Below are positions 28,054 to 39,312 of a stretch of 64,000 nucleotides of DNA, one piece after another. Source of the DNA: Prado023 sp963777855 (GTDB lineage: Bacteria > Actinomycetota > Actinomycetes > S36-B12 > CAIYMF01); contig CAVZRW010000016.1 of the NCBI GenBank assembly GCA_963777855.1, positions 62,001-126,000 on the forward strand. Reading direction: 5' to 3'. The notes beneath the pieces are model-generated. The model was not told the DNA's origin and made no database searches. It saw only the letters and a program-made list of their open reading frames with translations. Both the position numbers and the translations under genes were made by a program. Positions within the stretch are counted from its first letter, which is position 1; every line of letters starts with the position of its first letter.

Positions 28054-28381
28054 ATGGGTGGGGCAGGCGACGGGTCAGCGTCCGGCGAGGTAGGCGGCGG
28101 CTCAGAGCGCGGCGACGGCCCAGCGTCCGCAGGCGAGATCGGTCGGCGACGTTTCCTCGGCGGCCACTGCTCACCGGGGCGCTGGCGGCCTGCACGGTGG
28201 GCGGGGGCTCCCCGGATCCGGCGTCGAGCCCGACTGGCACTGGTTCACCGACTTCGGCAACGGAGGCCTGGGCAACAACGGGGTGCACCGCCTGGACGTG
28301 GCGCGGTGGGGGATGGACCTGACCGGCATCGGGGACCAGGTCCTCTGCGTGGGTGCCACCCGCGCCGCCTACCGGATCTGA
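28054..28381 (+). CDS. Small Tat-exported lipoprotein-like protein (two frameshifts)
   Basis: A twin-arginine motif GRRRFLGG is followed, one frame over, by LLTGALAACT, a lipobox. The last part, PDWHWFTDFGNGGLGNNGVH to GATRAAYRI, is in a third frame; its third codon positions are nearly all G or C, as in real genes here. Two missing bases, near 28165 and about 28225, would join these into about 109 residues from ATG 28054 to stop 28379. Divergent from arsR. No family recognised; the reconstruction is tentative. Confidence 0.42.
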
Positions 28382-28573
28382 GGCACCCGCCCCCGGTCGG
28401 CTGGGGTTACCGGCGGGTCGGGCATTTCGGCCGTGCGACGGGGGCCGTTGTCCGGGTCGCCCGGCCCCGGGTCAGGGACCTTCGACAGGACCGCTGCGGC
28501 CTCGCCGCCGCTACGTTGACCACGCAGTGGTGCCGCGTCGATCGGCACCCGTCGACAAGGGAGTCCCCTCACG

Positions 28574-31272
<2,699 letters not shown>

Positions 31273-31276
<4 letters not shown>

Positions 31277-32322
31277 ACATCGCCATCCGGTATGGCGCGG
31301 CGATCGTCGACGGGGACGGTCACGTCAGTGGGCACGACGCGGGGGCGACGCTGGTCCGGCGGCTGCTGCGCGTCTTCCCCGAGGCCCGCCTGATCGGTCC
31401 GGGGCCACGGCAGGGGGCGGGGTTCGAGGTGATCCCGCTGGAGTTCGTCGACGGCGCGGACACGGTCGTGATCAACATGGACGTGATCGACTCGCTGGGG
31501 GTGTGGCAGACGCTCAAGGAGCACTGCGACGAGCCGAAGCTGATGAACTTCGTGTGGTTCAACACCGCCAAGTACGACCACCGCGTGCAGCGCTCGGCGC
31601 TGGGCCTGTCGTGCGGGCTGTTCCCCACCTTCGCGAACTCCGAGCGCACGGCCAACGAGATCCGCGAGATCGTCTCCGGCTGGACCATCAAGCCGATCTG
31701 GGAGCAGTCGCGGATCGCGTGGGTCAACCTGGGCATCCGCCTGGAGCACGTGCAGCCGCGCCGGGAGACCTCTGTGCCGGTGGTGCTCTACCCGGCCATC
31801 TACCTCTCGGAGCGCAAGCAGCCCCAGCTGTTCCTGGACACGGTGGAGAAGTTGCATCGGCGCACCCCGATCCGGGTGGAGGCCCGGCTGCACGAGTCGC
31901 ACCTGATCAGCGAGCGGGCGATGCGCCTCTCGCGCAAGGACTGGGCCTGGGTCGGGCCGCTGACCGCCACCCGCGAGGACTACTGGCAGGCGCTGGCGCG
32001 CACGACGGCGTTCCTGGCCACCGCGCGTGACGAGTCCTACGGCTTGGAGTACGTGGAGGCGCTGGTCGCCGGGGCTGTCGGGGTGTTCCCGGACCGGCCC
32101 TGGGCACGGGCGATCCTGCCCGAGCGCTACCCGTTCTTCTACCGAACGCCGGCCGAGGCCGAGTCGATGCTCTACCGGGCGGTCACGGAGACCGAGGCGT
32201 GCCGCCGCGAGCTGGACGCCGCCGCGGGCGGCGACTTCGTCGCCTGGCTGGGGGCGCGTCACGACGACGACCAGTTCGACCGCGCGATCGTCGCGCGCGT
32301 GCGGGAGTGGTTCGGCGCCTGA
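31273..32322 (+). CDS. GT4-like glycosyltransferase overlapping the pyrophosphatase
   Basis: 349-residue protein; the C-terminal donor domain reads WVGPLTATREDYWQALARTT then FLATARDESYGLEYVEALVA, the pattern of GT-B glycosyltransferases (E-x7-E-like). The N-terminal domain (DGADTVVINMDVIDSLG) is less conserved. Its ATG overlaps the hppA stop by 4 bases (ATGA), implying coupled translation. No function can be assigned; the link to a pyrophosphatase suggests it uses or depends on pyrophosphate-releasing sugar activation, but that is inference. Confidence 0.75.
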
Positions 32323-32337
32323 CGGTGGCGGCGTGCA

Positions 32338-32412
32338 TGGGTGGGCGACTCCCGGGTGGGCGACCCCCTGGTGGGCGACCACCGGGTGGGCGACCTGCTG
32401 GTGGGCGATCCG
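32338..32412. repeat. Five imperfect 15-bp direct repeats
   Basis: Copies of GGGTGGGCGAC plus 4-5 variable bases run across the spacer between the glycosyltransferase and the hydrolase, ending about 42 bases before the hydrolase start. Could be a binding array for a regulator or a slippage tract. Confidence 0.75.
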
Positions 32413-32454
32413 GCGGCGTTGCCGTGCCATTCCCGGGCTGGCACGATCCCGGGC

Positions 32455-33351
32455 ATGAGCGACTCGACCCCGCGCGGTGAATCCCTGGTCCTCCCCGACG
32501 GCCGAGCCCTGTGCTTCGCCCAGTGGGGCGACCCGCAGGGCTTCCCCGTCCTCTCACTGCACGGCACGCCCGGTGGGCGGCTGAACCGCCACCCGGACGA
32601 GTCGCGCTACGCCGAGGCGGGCGCCCGGGTCATCACCTACGACCGCCCCGGCTACGGGCGCTCCGACCGCCTGCCCGGGCGGGCGGTGGTCGACTGCGTC
32701 GGTGATGTGGCGGCCCTGGCCGACCACCTGGGCATCGCGCGGTTCTCCGTCGTCGGCGGGTCCGGTGGAGGGCCGCACTGCCTTGCGGTGGCGGCCCGGC
32801 TGGGCGCGCGCGTGGTGCGCGCGCGCTGCGTGGTGGGCGTCGCCCCCTACGGGGTCGAGGACCTCGACTTCTTCGCCGGCATGGACCCGATGAACGTCAC
32901 GGAGTTCGGGTGGGCCCTCGAGGGTGAGGATCGACTGGTCAGGGAGCTCACCCGTGAGCTGCGCGAGATGGGCGAGCGGGTGGCCCAGGACCCGGCCACG
33001 CTGCTGGGGGATGACTGGGATCTCGACGAGGCCGACCGCGCCGTGATGGCCCGGCCGGAGATGGCCTCGGTGCTGCGCGAGGCGACCGAGGACAACGTCG
33101 CCGCCGGTCCGTGGGGCTGGGTCGACGACGACCTCGCGTTCACGCGGCCGTGGGGGTTCGACCTGACCGAGATCGCGGTGCCGGTCGAGGTCCGCTACGG
33201 GGCCCGGGACGTGCTGGTCCCGGCCGCGCACGGCGCGTGGTTGGGGCGCATGGTCCCCGGTGCGGTGGTGGTGGTCGAGGAGGAGCAGGGCCACATGGGC
33301 GACCCGGACAAGATCGTCGAGCGGATGCGGTGGCTGGTCACCGGGCAGTGA
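32455..33351 (+). CDS. Alpha/beta-fold hydrolase
   Basis: 298 residues. Oxyanion region LHGTPGGRLN, DRPGYGRSDRL, nucleophile elbow VVGGSGGGPHCL (G-x-S-x-G), acid near RYGARDVLVP and the histidine in EEQGHMGDP. The HGTPG motif and the Arg-Tyr segment resemble the haloperoxidase/prolyl aminopeptidase-like branch of the superfamily. Start ATG at 32455. Substrate unknown. Confidence 0.88.
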   Translation: MSDSTPRGESLVLPDGRALCFAQWGDPQGFPVLSLHGTPGGRLNRHPDESRYAEAGARVITYDRPGYGRSDRLPGRAVVDCVGDVAALADHLGIARFSVVGGSGGGPHCLAVAARLGARVVRARCVVGVAPYGVEDLDFFAGMDPMNVTEFGWALEGEDRLVRELTRELREMGERVAQDPATLLGDDWDLDEADRAVMARPEMASVLREATEDNVAAGPWGWVDDDLAFTRPWGFDLTEIAVPVEVRYGARDVLVPAAHGAWLGRMVPGAVVVVEEEQGHMGDPDKIVERMRWLVTGQ

Positions 33352-33381
33352 CAGCGGCTCACAGGGGGCCGCGGGCCAGGG

Positions 33382-33409
33382 TTGCGATGTCAGTGGGGCG
33401 CGGTAGGGT
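33382..33409 (+). promoter_or_regulatory. Probable promoter of the HNH endonuclease gene
   Basis: TTGCGA (33382-33387) and TAGGGT (33404-33409) are spaced by 16 bases. The SOS box begins 11 bases downstream, well placed to block transcription. Confidence 0.5.
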
Positions 33410-33420
33410 CGTGGCATCAA

Positions 33421-33436
33421 TCGAACACGTGTTCGG
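33421..33436 (+). promoter_or_regulatory. LexA-type SOS box
   Basis: TCGAACACGTGTTCGG matches the actinobacterial LexA site TCGAAC-N4-GTTCGA at 11 of 12 specified positions. It lies 30 bases before the DUF222/HNH start. DUF222/13E12-type HNH genes are known to be SOS-regulated in mycobacteria, so the association is expected. Confidence 0.8.
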
Positions 33437-33465
33437 GTGCTTCGAGATTTCGACGGGGGTTCGTG

Positions 33466-34911
33466 ATGGGGGTTCGGGGGGTGTGCGGCCCGCCGGTGGT
33501 GGCCGACCTGCGGGCGGCAGCTGCCGTGGCGGTCGCCTCACCGGAGGTCGGCGAGCTGTGGTCCCGGTCGTCGGCCGTGGCCGCGGGGGAGCTGCCGATG
33601 ATGGGCCTCTCGGCGGGGGAGCGTCCGGCGGCGGACGTGGAGGTGCTGTGCTCCGCCGTGGCCTGCGTGGAGTTCGAGCTGGCGCGCCGGATGTCCGCGG
33701 CCGCCCGGTCAGGGAGCCTGCCGCTGGTCGGGGATGGCGCGCTGCCGCTGGCCCGCGGATGGTCGGCGGGGTGGTCCCGGCGGCTGGCCGCCGCGGGGGC
33801 GTTCGTCGAGGATCACCCGCAGTTGGGTGCGGTGTGGGCATCTGGGGTCATCACCAGCGAGCACGTCCACGCGTTGGCCCGCCGCGCGCAGGACCTGCAG
33901 CCCGATCAGATGGCGGAGGTGATCTCCGAGCTGTCCCCCTGGTGGGGTGAGCTGTCACCGATGGCGGTGGCGCAGTTCGTGGCCCGGGTCATCCGGGTCC
34001 TCAACCCACCCCCTGATCCCGACCCACAGGAGGCTGGCGACTACGAGGCTCGGTCGGTGTCGTTCGCGCTGACCGCCGACTCCGTGGTCCTCTCCGGTGT
34101 CCTGCCGCGGCTGGAGGGGGAGGCCGTGATCGCGGCGATCGACGCCTTCGCCGAGCGGTTGCGCTCGGAGGCGGATCACGTGCCCGCATCCGCCCGTCGC
34201 GCCGACGGGCTGGTGGCGTTGGTGAATGCCGCACATTCCACCGGGTCGATCCCGACACGGGGTGGGCTTCCGGTGAGCCTGTCAGTCACCCTGGAATCCA
34301 CCGCACTGGGCGACCAGGTCTGGACCACCTCCCGCGGTCACGCCCTCAGCGCGGGAGAGGCGCGCTTCGCCTCCTGCGACGCGCTCGTGACTCCGATCCT
34401 GATCGACTCCGGGCACTGTCCGCAGGCGCTCACCGCCCAGGGGGTGGCGCCGATGGCCGCCGCTGCGTCGGCGGGGATCGTTCGGCGTCTGCCTGTCTCC
34501 GGGCGAATCGCGGCCCTGGCCGCAACCCTGCTGGGCACCCGGATCCCGCTGGCTGTCGGGCGGAGCGCCCGAACCGCGACCCCGGCGCAGCGCCGTGCGT
34601 TGGCTGTTCGTGACCGTGGCTGCATCATCCCGGGCTGTGCCATCCCGGCCGAGGCGTGCCAGACCCATCACGTGACCGACTGGGCGGCCGAGGGTGCCAC
34701 CGACCTGCCGAACCTGGCGCTGCTGTGCTGGGCGCACCACCGCCAGGTCGACCTCGGGATGTGGACGATCGTCCCCGCCTCGGAGAAGGAGCAGGTTCCA
34801 CGACCCGACGCCGGCGCGCCACCGGGAACCCCATGGCCCGCCAACAACGGTGCACCGTGGATCATCACCCGCACACCCCGGTCACGCTGGCGGCAGCGAG
34901 CGTGCCGGTAG
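33466..34911 (+). CDS. DUF222 / HNH endonuclease (13E12-repeat type)
   Basis: 481 residues. The N-terminal DUF222 domain spans the first 330 or so; the HNH motif is RDRGCIIPGCAIPAE then CQTHHVTDWAAEGATDLPNL with ALLCWAHHRQVDLGMWTI, giving Cys, His-His, Asn and His metal/catalytic residues. This family is multi-copy in actinobacteria and often damage-inducible. Start ATG at 33466 (MGVRGVCGPPV). Its exact activity in DNA damage is unknown. Codon use matches neighbours. Confidence 0.93.
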   Translation: MGVRGVCGPPVVADLRAAAAVAVASPEVGELWSRSSAVAAGELPMMGLSAGERPAADVEVLCSAVACVEFELARRMSAAARSGSLPLVGDGALPLARGWSAGWSRRLAAAGAFVEDHPQLGAVWASGVITSEHVHALARRAQDLQPDQMAEVISELSPWWGELSPMAVAQFVARVIRVLNPPPDPDPQEAGDYEARSVSFALTADSVVLSGVLPRLEGEAVIAAIDAFAERLRSEADHVPASARRADGLVALVNAAHSTGSIPTRGGLPVSLSVTLESTALGDQVWTTSRGHALSAGEARFASCDALVTPILIDSGHCPQALTAQGVAPMAAAASAGIVRRLPVSGRIAALAATLLGTRIPLAVGRSARTATPAQRRALAVRDRGCIIPGCAIPAEACQTHHVTDWAAEGATDLPNLALLCWAHHRQVDLGMWTIVPASEKEQVPRPDAGAPPGTPWPANNGAPWIITRTPRSRWRQRACR

Positions 34912-34962
34912 GCCGGCATTGCGATTCCGAGCCGAGGGCAGCCAGCCGGCCGTGAGCAACGC

Positions 34963-35892
34963 TCAGTCGCGCCGGGCGGTCAACTCGTGCAGGTCGTAGG
35001 GCGTCTCCTGGTAGACGCAGTAGTTCAGCCAGTTGGTGAACAGAAGGTCTCCGTGTGCGCGCCACCCGACGACGGGCACCTGGGTCGGGTCGTCGTCGCG
35101 GTAGTAGTTGCGCGGCATCTCGATCGGCATGCCGGCGGCGAGGTCGCGGCGGTACTCCGCGTCCAGCGTGCCGGCGTCGTACTCGGGGTGGCCGGTGACC
35201 AGCACGCGCCGGCCGTCCACCGACGCTGCCAGGTACACCCCGGCCTCCTCGGAGGTGGCGAGCAGTTCGAGGTCGGGCTCGTCGAGGACATCCTCGGCCA
35301 GGACCGTGGTGTGTCGTGAGTGCGGAGCGAGGAAGACGTCGTCGAAGCCACGGGTGACCTTGTTCTTCGGGTCAGTGATCGCGTGGGAGAAGACTCCGAA
35401 CACCTTCTTGTCCACCGTGTGCTTGCCGATGCCGTAGTGGAAGTAGAGCTCGGCCTGCGCGGCCCAGCAGATCGCCAGGGTCGAGTACACGTGGTCATCA
35501 GCCCACCGCATGATCTCCACGAGCTCGTCCCAGTAGTCGACGTCCTCGAAATGCAGCAGCTCGACCGGTGCGCCGGTGATGATCAACCCGTCGAAGTTGC
35601 GGTCGCGCACCTCGTCGAACGTCTCGTAGTACACGTCGAGGTGCTGCTGGGGGCTGTTGCGCGACTGGTGCGTGGCGGTGTGCAGGAAGGTCACGTCGAC
35701 CTGGAGCGGGGAGTTGCCGAGCAGGCGCAGCAGCTGGGTCTCGGTTGTCACCTTGGTGGGCATCAGGTTCAGCACGGCGATGCTCAGCGGACGGATGTCC
35801 TGGCTGGCCGCACGGTTCTCGGTCATCACGAACACGTTCTCGGCAGCCAGCACCTCCTCGGCGGGGAGTCCCTGGCGGATCTTGACCGGCAT
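34963..35892 (-). CDS. metA: Homoserine O-acyltransferase, probably acetyltransferase
   Basis: Methionine biosynthesis, MetA fold. Nucleophile C142 in STLAICWAAQAELYFHYG; His235 and Glu237 in VTGHPEYDAG. The residue that sets acyl-CoA choice (111) is Glu in GAPVELLHFEDVDYWD; Glu there is known to favour acetyl-CoA, Gly succinyl-CoA. So this is more likely an acetyltransferase despite the MetA name. 309 residues. Start ATG at 35892 after GAGGAA. Sits alone, with no other methionine gene near. Confidence 0.93.
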   Translation of the reverse strand: MPVKIRQGLPAEEVLAAENVFVMTENRAASQDIRPLSIAVLNLMPTKVTTETQLLRLLGNSPLQVDVTFLHTATHQSRNSPQQHLDVYYETFDEVRDRNFDGLIITGAPVELLHFEDVDYWDELVEIMRWADDHVYSTLAICWAAQAELYFHYGIGKHTVDKKVFGVFSHAITDPKNKVTRGFDDVFLAPHSRHTTVLAEDVLDEPDLELLATSEEAGVYLAASVDGRRVLVTGHPEYDAGTLDAEYRRDLAAGMPIEMPRNYYRDDDPTQVPVVGWRAHGDLLFTNWLNYCVYQETPYDLHELTARRD

Positions 35893-36087
35893 CGCGTGCT
35901 CTTCCTCGGGTTCGGGGCCCCGATCCTAGTCGGCCCACGTGCGAGGCGCCCGGTTTGTCCGCCCCCGCGACCGGGTGCCCCGCCGGCCCGACTTGCGACC
36001 GGCACCCCGCCGGACGGTCGGCCCCGACCCAGGGCGCCCCGTGGTGCCTGTCCGCCCCTGCGCCCCAGAGGCGGGGACGGGTCCCGG

Positions 36088-36264
36088 TCAGCGGGTGAGG
36101 TCGGGGTCGTGCAGGTAGGCCTCGACCAGGGCGCCGGCCAGGGATCGGGTGTCGGGGTCATCGGGGTCGGCGGCCAGCCGGGCGAGCAGGCGCGCAGCCT
36201 CCACCGATTGGGCACGCGCCCCGTGGGCCACGATCTCGTGCAACTGAGCCTCCACGTCGGTCAC
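36088..36264 (-). CDS. Small 58-residue acidic protein
   Basis: GTG start at 36264, stop at 36088. Begins VTDVEAQLHEIVAHGARAQS and contains ARLLARLAADPDDPDT; helical, acidic, no membrane segment. Third codon positions are strongly G/C, supporting coding. Divergent from the DEAD-box helicase. No family recognised; weak ribosome-binding site. Confidence 0.45.
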   Translation of the reverse strand: MTDVEAQLHEIVAHGARAQSVEAARLLARLAADPDDPDTRSLAGALVEAYLHDPDLTR

Positions 36265-36501
36265 ACTGCCAGTGACGCGTGCATCGCGCCAGCGGGCGGG
36301 CGGACGCCCCGTGAAGGCGCGTCCGGGTCATAGGGTTTGTCGGCTGTGGATCGCGGGTAGGCTGCACCTGTGCCGCTGTGCGGCGCACTGTTCGCGGCAA
36401 CCGCCGCTGACGAGGTCGTTTGCTGCGGGACGCGCTGCGTCCCCTCCCGTCGAGAGTCGGGGCCGGCATCTGCGGCCACTCCTCCGACGAATCGGACTCC
36501 T

Positions 36502-38247
36502 GTGCCCTCTTCGCCTCGCGCGGCCAACCCCGCGCGCTCCACGTCCACCTCCGCCCGCCCGGCGTCATCCGGCCGGGCCGTCTCGCGCCCGGCGTCAGCC
36601 CAAGCGCCCGCAGCCCAATCGCCGCAGCCAATCGCAGCCCAGTCGCCCACCCCCACCACCTTCGACGCCCTGGGCGTGCCGGCGGCCCTCGTCGCGATCC
36701 TCGCCGGCCAGGGCATCGACTCGCCCTTCCCGATCCAGGTGGCCACCCTGCCCGACTCGCTGGCCGGTCGCGACGTGCTCGGCCGCGGTCGAACGGGCAG
36801 CGGCAAGACGCTGGCGTTCGCCATCCCGCTGGTTGCCGCGCTGACCGGGGCACGCTCGCAGCCGCGCAGCCCGCGTGGCCTGGTGCTCGTGCCCACCCGC
36901 GAGCTCGCGCTGCAGGTCGACGCGACGATCGCCCCGCTGGCCACAGCCGCCGGGCTGCGCACGCGCACCATCTTCGGCGGCGTTGGCCAGAACCCCCAGG
37001 TGACCGCGCTGCGGGCCGGGGTCGACATCATCGTGGCGACGCCCGGGCGCCTGGCCGACCTGATCAACCAGGGCCACGTCAACCTCGGGGCCATCGCGGT
37101 CACGGTGATCGACGAGGCCGACCACATGGCCGACCTCGGATTCCTGCCCGAGGTGCGCCGCCTGCTCGACCGCACGCCCGCCGAGGGCCAGCGCCTGCTG
37201 TTCTCCGCGACCCTGGACTCCGGGGTGGACGTGCTGGCCAAGCGCTACCTGCACAAGCCCGTGACCCACCAGGTCGACTCAGCCGAGTCGCCGGTGCCGG
37301 ACATGACCCACCACGTGCTGACCGTGGACGCCGCCGAGCGTGGCCGTATCGTCGAGGAGCTGCTCTCCGGCCACGGCCGCAGCCTCGCCTTCGCGCGGAC
37401 CAAGCACCAGGCGCGCCGCTGGGCCCGCACCCTCTCGGCCGCCGGGATCTCCGCGGTCGACCTGCACGGCAACCTCAGCCAGGCCGCCCGCCAGCGCAAC
37501 CTCAGCGCGTTCTCCGACGGGCATGCCCGCGTGCTGGTGGCCACCGACATCGCCGCCCGCGGCATCCACGTCGACGACGTGGCCCTCGTGGTCCACATCG
37601 ACCCGCCGGCCGAGCACAAGGCCTACCTGCACCGCTCCGGTCGCACCGCCCGCGCCGGCGCCTCGGGTGTCGTGGTCACCATCGCCACCCCGGACCAGCG
37701 TCGCGACGTGGCCGACCTCATGCGTCGCGCCGCGATCAGCCCCGCCCTGCGCACCGTGCGCTCGGGCGACCCGTTGATCGCCGAGCTCGTCGGGCCGAGC
37801 GCGCCGCGCGTCGTGGTGGCCCCGGCCGCGTCGGCTGACGATGCCCGAGGCGGGCGCTCGGGATCGGGCGGGTCGGGTTCCGGCCGCACGGCTTCCGGTC
37901 GCACGGGTTCCGGGCGCAGCCAGTCGTCGCAGGGGTCCGGGAAAGCGGGTCGGGGCTCCGCCGCCGCAGGGCGCGCCGGGGGTGGCTCGCGCGGCGGGTC
38001 GGGCTCCGGTTCGAGCCGTTCGACCTCCAGCACTGGATCCCGGTCTGCTGCCGAGGGCGGCGCGTCGCGCAGCTCCCGCTCGTCGGGCGGTGCGGCGTCG
38101 GCGCCCGTGTGGAGCTCGACCACGGGTCAGCCCGCAGGCACGGGGTCGCTGGCCGGTACTGGCGGGTCGGCCTCGACTCCGGCGCGTCGCGGGCCGCGGC
38201 GCGCCACGCGGCCGGCGGGCCAGGCTGGCGGATCCCCGCGCGCCTGA
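36502..38247 (+). CDS. DEAD-box RNA helicase
   Basis: RhlE-like ATP-dependent RNA helicase. Motif Q TFDALGVPAALVAILAGQGI, motif I GRGRTGSGKTLAFAIPLV, motif II VIDEADHMADLGFLP, motif III FSATL, motif IV/V DLHGNLSQAARQRNL and ATDIAARGIHVDDV, motif VI HRSGRTARAGASG. The C-terminal 170 residues are Gly/Ser/Arg-rich, an RNA-binding tail. GTG at 36502 (VPSSPRAANPAR) fits where coding character starts; the in-frame GTG at 36370 coincides with a TTGTCG/TAGGCT promoter and would give a Cys-rich leader, so 36370-36501 is more likely 5' leader. Long leaders are common for cold-shock helicases. Confidence 0.92.
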   Translation: MPSSPRAANPARSTSTSARPASSGRAVSRPASAQAPAAQSPQPIAAQSPTPTTFDALGVPAALVAILAGQGIDSPFPIQVATLPDSLAGRDVLGRGRTGSGKTLAFAIPLVAALTGARSQPRSPRGLVLVPTRELALQVDATIAPLATAAGLRTRTIFGGVGQNPQVTALRAGVDIIVATPGRLADLINQGHVNLGAIAVTVIDEADHMADLGFLPEVRRLLDRTPAEGQRLLFSATLDSGVDVLAKRYLHKPVTHQVDSAESPVPDMTHHVLTVDAAERGRIVEELLSGHGRSLAFARTKHQARRWARTLSAAGISAVDLHGNLSQAARQRNLSAFSDGHARVLVATDIAARGIHVDDVALVVHIDPPAEHKAYLHRSGRTARAGASGVVVTIATPDQRRDVADLMRRAAISPALRTVRSGDPLIAELVGPSAPRVVVAPAASADDARGGRSGSGGSGSGRTASGRTGSGRSQSSQGSGKAGRGSAAAGRAGGGSRGGSGSGSSRSTSSTGSRSAAEGGASRSSRSSGGAASAPVWSSTTGQPAGTGSLAGTGGSASTPARRGPRRATRPAGQAGGSPRA

Positions 38248-38289
38248 GACGCGCGGGCGTCAGGCGCCCGGCGAGGGGAGCGCCCGAGC

Positions 38290-38405
38290 TGCCAGCCGCG
38301 CCCGGCGGGCGGAGAGCCCGCGCTGGGGCAGCGCCCGGCGGGCGGTGAGCCCGCGCTGGGGCAGCGCCCGGTTGTAGCGCCCGGCGGCAGCGCCCGGCGG
38401 GCGGC
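38290..38405. repeat. Imperfect 42-bp-class tandem repeat downstream of the helicase
   Basis: Copies of GGCAGCGCCCGGCGGGCGG with connecting GAGCCCGCGCTGG run for about 115 bases, giving strong self-pairing. The whole spacer 38248-38498 contains only this. It may end the helicase transcript. Confidence 0.7.
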
Positions 38406-38498
38406 ATCGTCGGCGGTTCGCTGACCCCTCGCCGCTAGGGTGGCGCCCGTCCGGGCGGCGTGGGCCGCTCGACGGGCGCACGTTCGTGGGAGGTCGGC

Positions 38499-38852
38499 AT
38501 GCGGCAGTTCGACCAGTGGGTGCGTGCCGTGGGCGAGGATCCTGACCCGCGGTTCACGATGGCCAACGAGCGCACGTTCCTGGCCTGGATGACCACATCG
38601 CTGGGTCTGCTCGGCGTCGGGCTGGCCCTGGCCACGCTGCTGCCCCAGGGGTCCGCGGGCCAGCGCGTGCTCTCCAGCCTGTGGATCCTGCTGGCCGCAC
38701 TGACCGCCCTGCGTGCGGTGGTGCGGTGGTTCCGCCTGGAACGGGCGATGCGGCGCAACGAGGGTCTGGTGCTCTCCAGCTCCATCCCGGTGGTGGCCCT
38801 GGCCATCGGGGTGCTCTCGCTGGCCTCCGGGCTGGCCGTGCTCACCCGCTGA
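38499..38852 (+). CDS. DUF202 (YidH-type) membrane protein
   Basis: 117 residues; the family motif ANERTFLAWMTTSLGLLGVG, then two more hydrophobic helices. The cytoplasmic start FDQWVRAVGEDPDPRF is typical. ATG at 38499 after GGGAGG. Its stop overlaps the next DUF202 gene (TGATG). Function of DUF202 proteins is unknown; they usually occur as pairs. Confidence 0.9.
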   Translation: MRQFDQWVRAVGEDPDPRFTMANERTFLAWMTTSLGLLGVGLALATLLPQGSAGQRVLSSLWILLAALTALRAVVRWFRLERAMRRNEGLVLSSSIPVVALAIGVLSLASGLAVLTR

Positions 38853-39184
38853 TGAGGGCCCCGACGCGTCCGACGGGACCCTCCGATCCGGGCCTGGCCG
38901 GGGAGCGGACCTCGCTGGCGTGGTCGCGCATGGGGATGTCGCTGCTGGCGATCCCCAGTGCCATGCTGGCATTGTCGACCAAGCACAGCCTGGTCGGCGC
39001 ACTCGCGGCGGCAGTGGCGAGCCTGCTGGGGCTGGGCCTGCTCACGCTCTCCGTGCGGCGGCAGCGTGCCACGCCGGAGATGATCGATGAGCGCAGCGTG
39101 GTCCCCGCCGCCCAGCAGGTGCTGCTGACCGGCGCGTGCGTGCTGGTGCTGTGCCTCTCCGGTCTCCTGCTCGTCCTCGGCTGA
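38852..39184 (+). CDS. DUF202 membrane protein, paired copy
   Basis: 110 residues; LAGERTSLAWSRMGMSLLAI is the DUF202 signature in its second form, followed by two helices (SLVGALAAAVASLLGLGLLT and VLLTGACVLVLCLSGLLLVL). Overlaps the first DUF202 gene, so both are translated together and probably form a heteromer. Confidence 0.88.
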   Translation: MRAPTRPTGPSDPGLAGERTSLAWSRMGMSLLAIPSAMLALSTKHSLVGALAAAVASLLGLGLLTLSVRRQRATPEMIDERSVVPAAQQVLLTGACVLVLCLSGLLLVLG

Positions 39185-39216
39185 GCCACGCCGACGGGCC
39201 GGCAGACGGCTGCCCC

Positions 39217-39280
39217 ACCCCACCGCCACCAGCCCCAGCCGCCACCAGTCCCACCGCCACCAGTCCCGCCGCCCACCACC
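39217..39280. repeat. CCACCAGTCCC-type short repeat
   Basis: Three to four imperfect copies of CCGCCACCAGTCCCA lie between the converging DUF202 and GH31 genes. No terminator hairpin is obvious. Confidence 0.6.
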
Positions 39281-39312
39281 GCGCCCCGCCCCGCCGTCTA
39301 CCGGCCCGCCTG

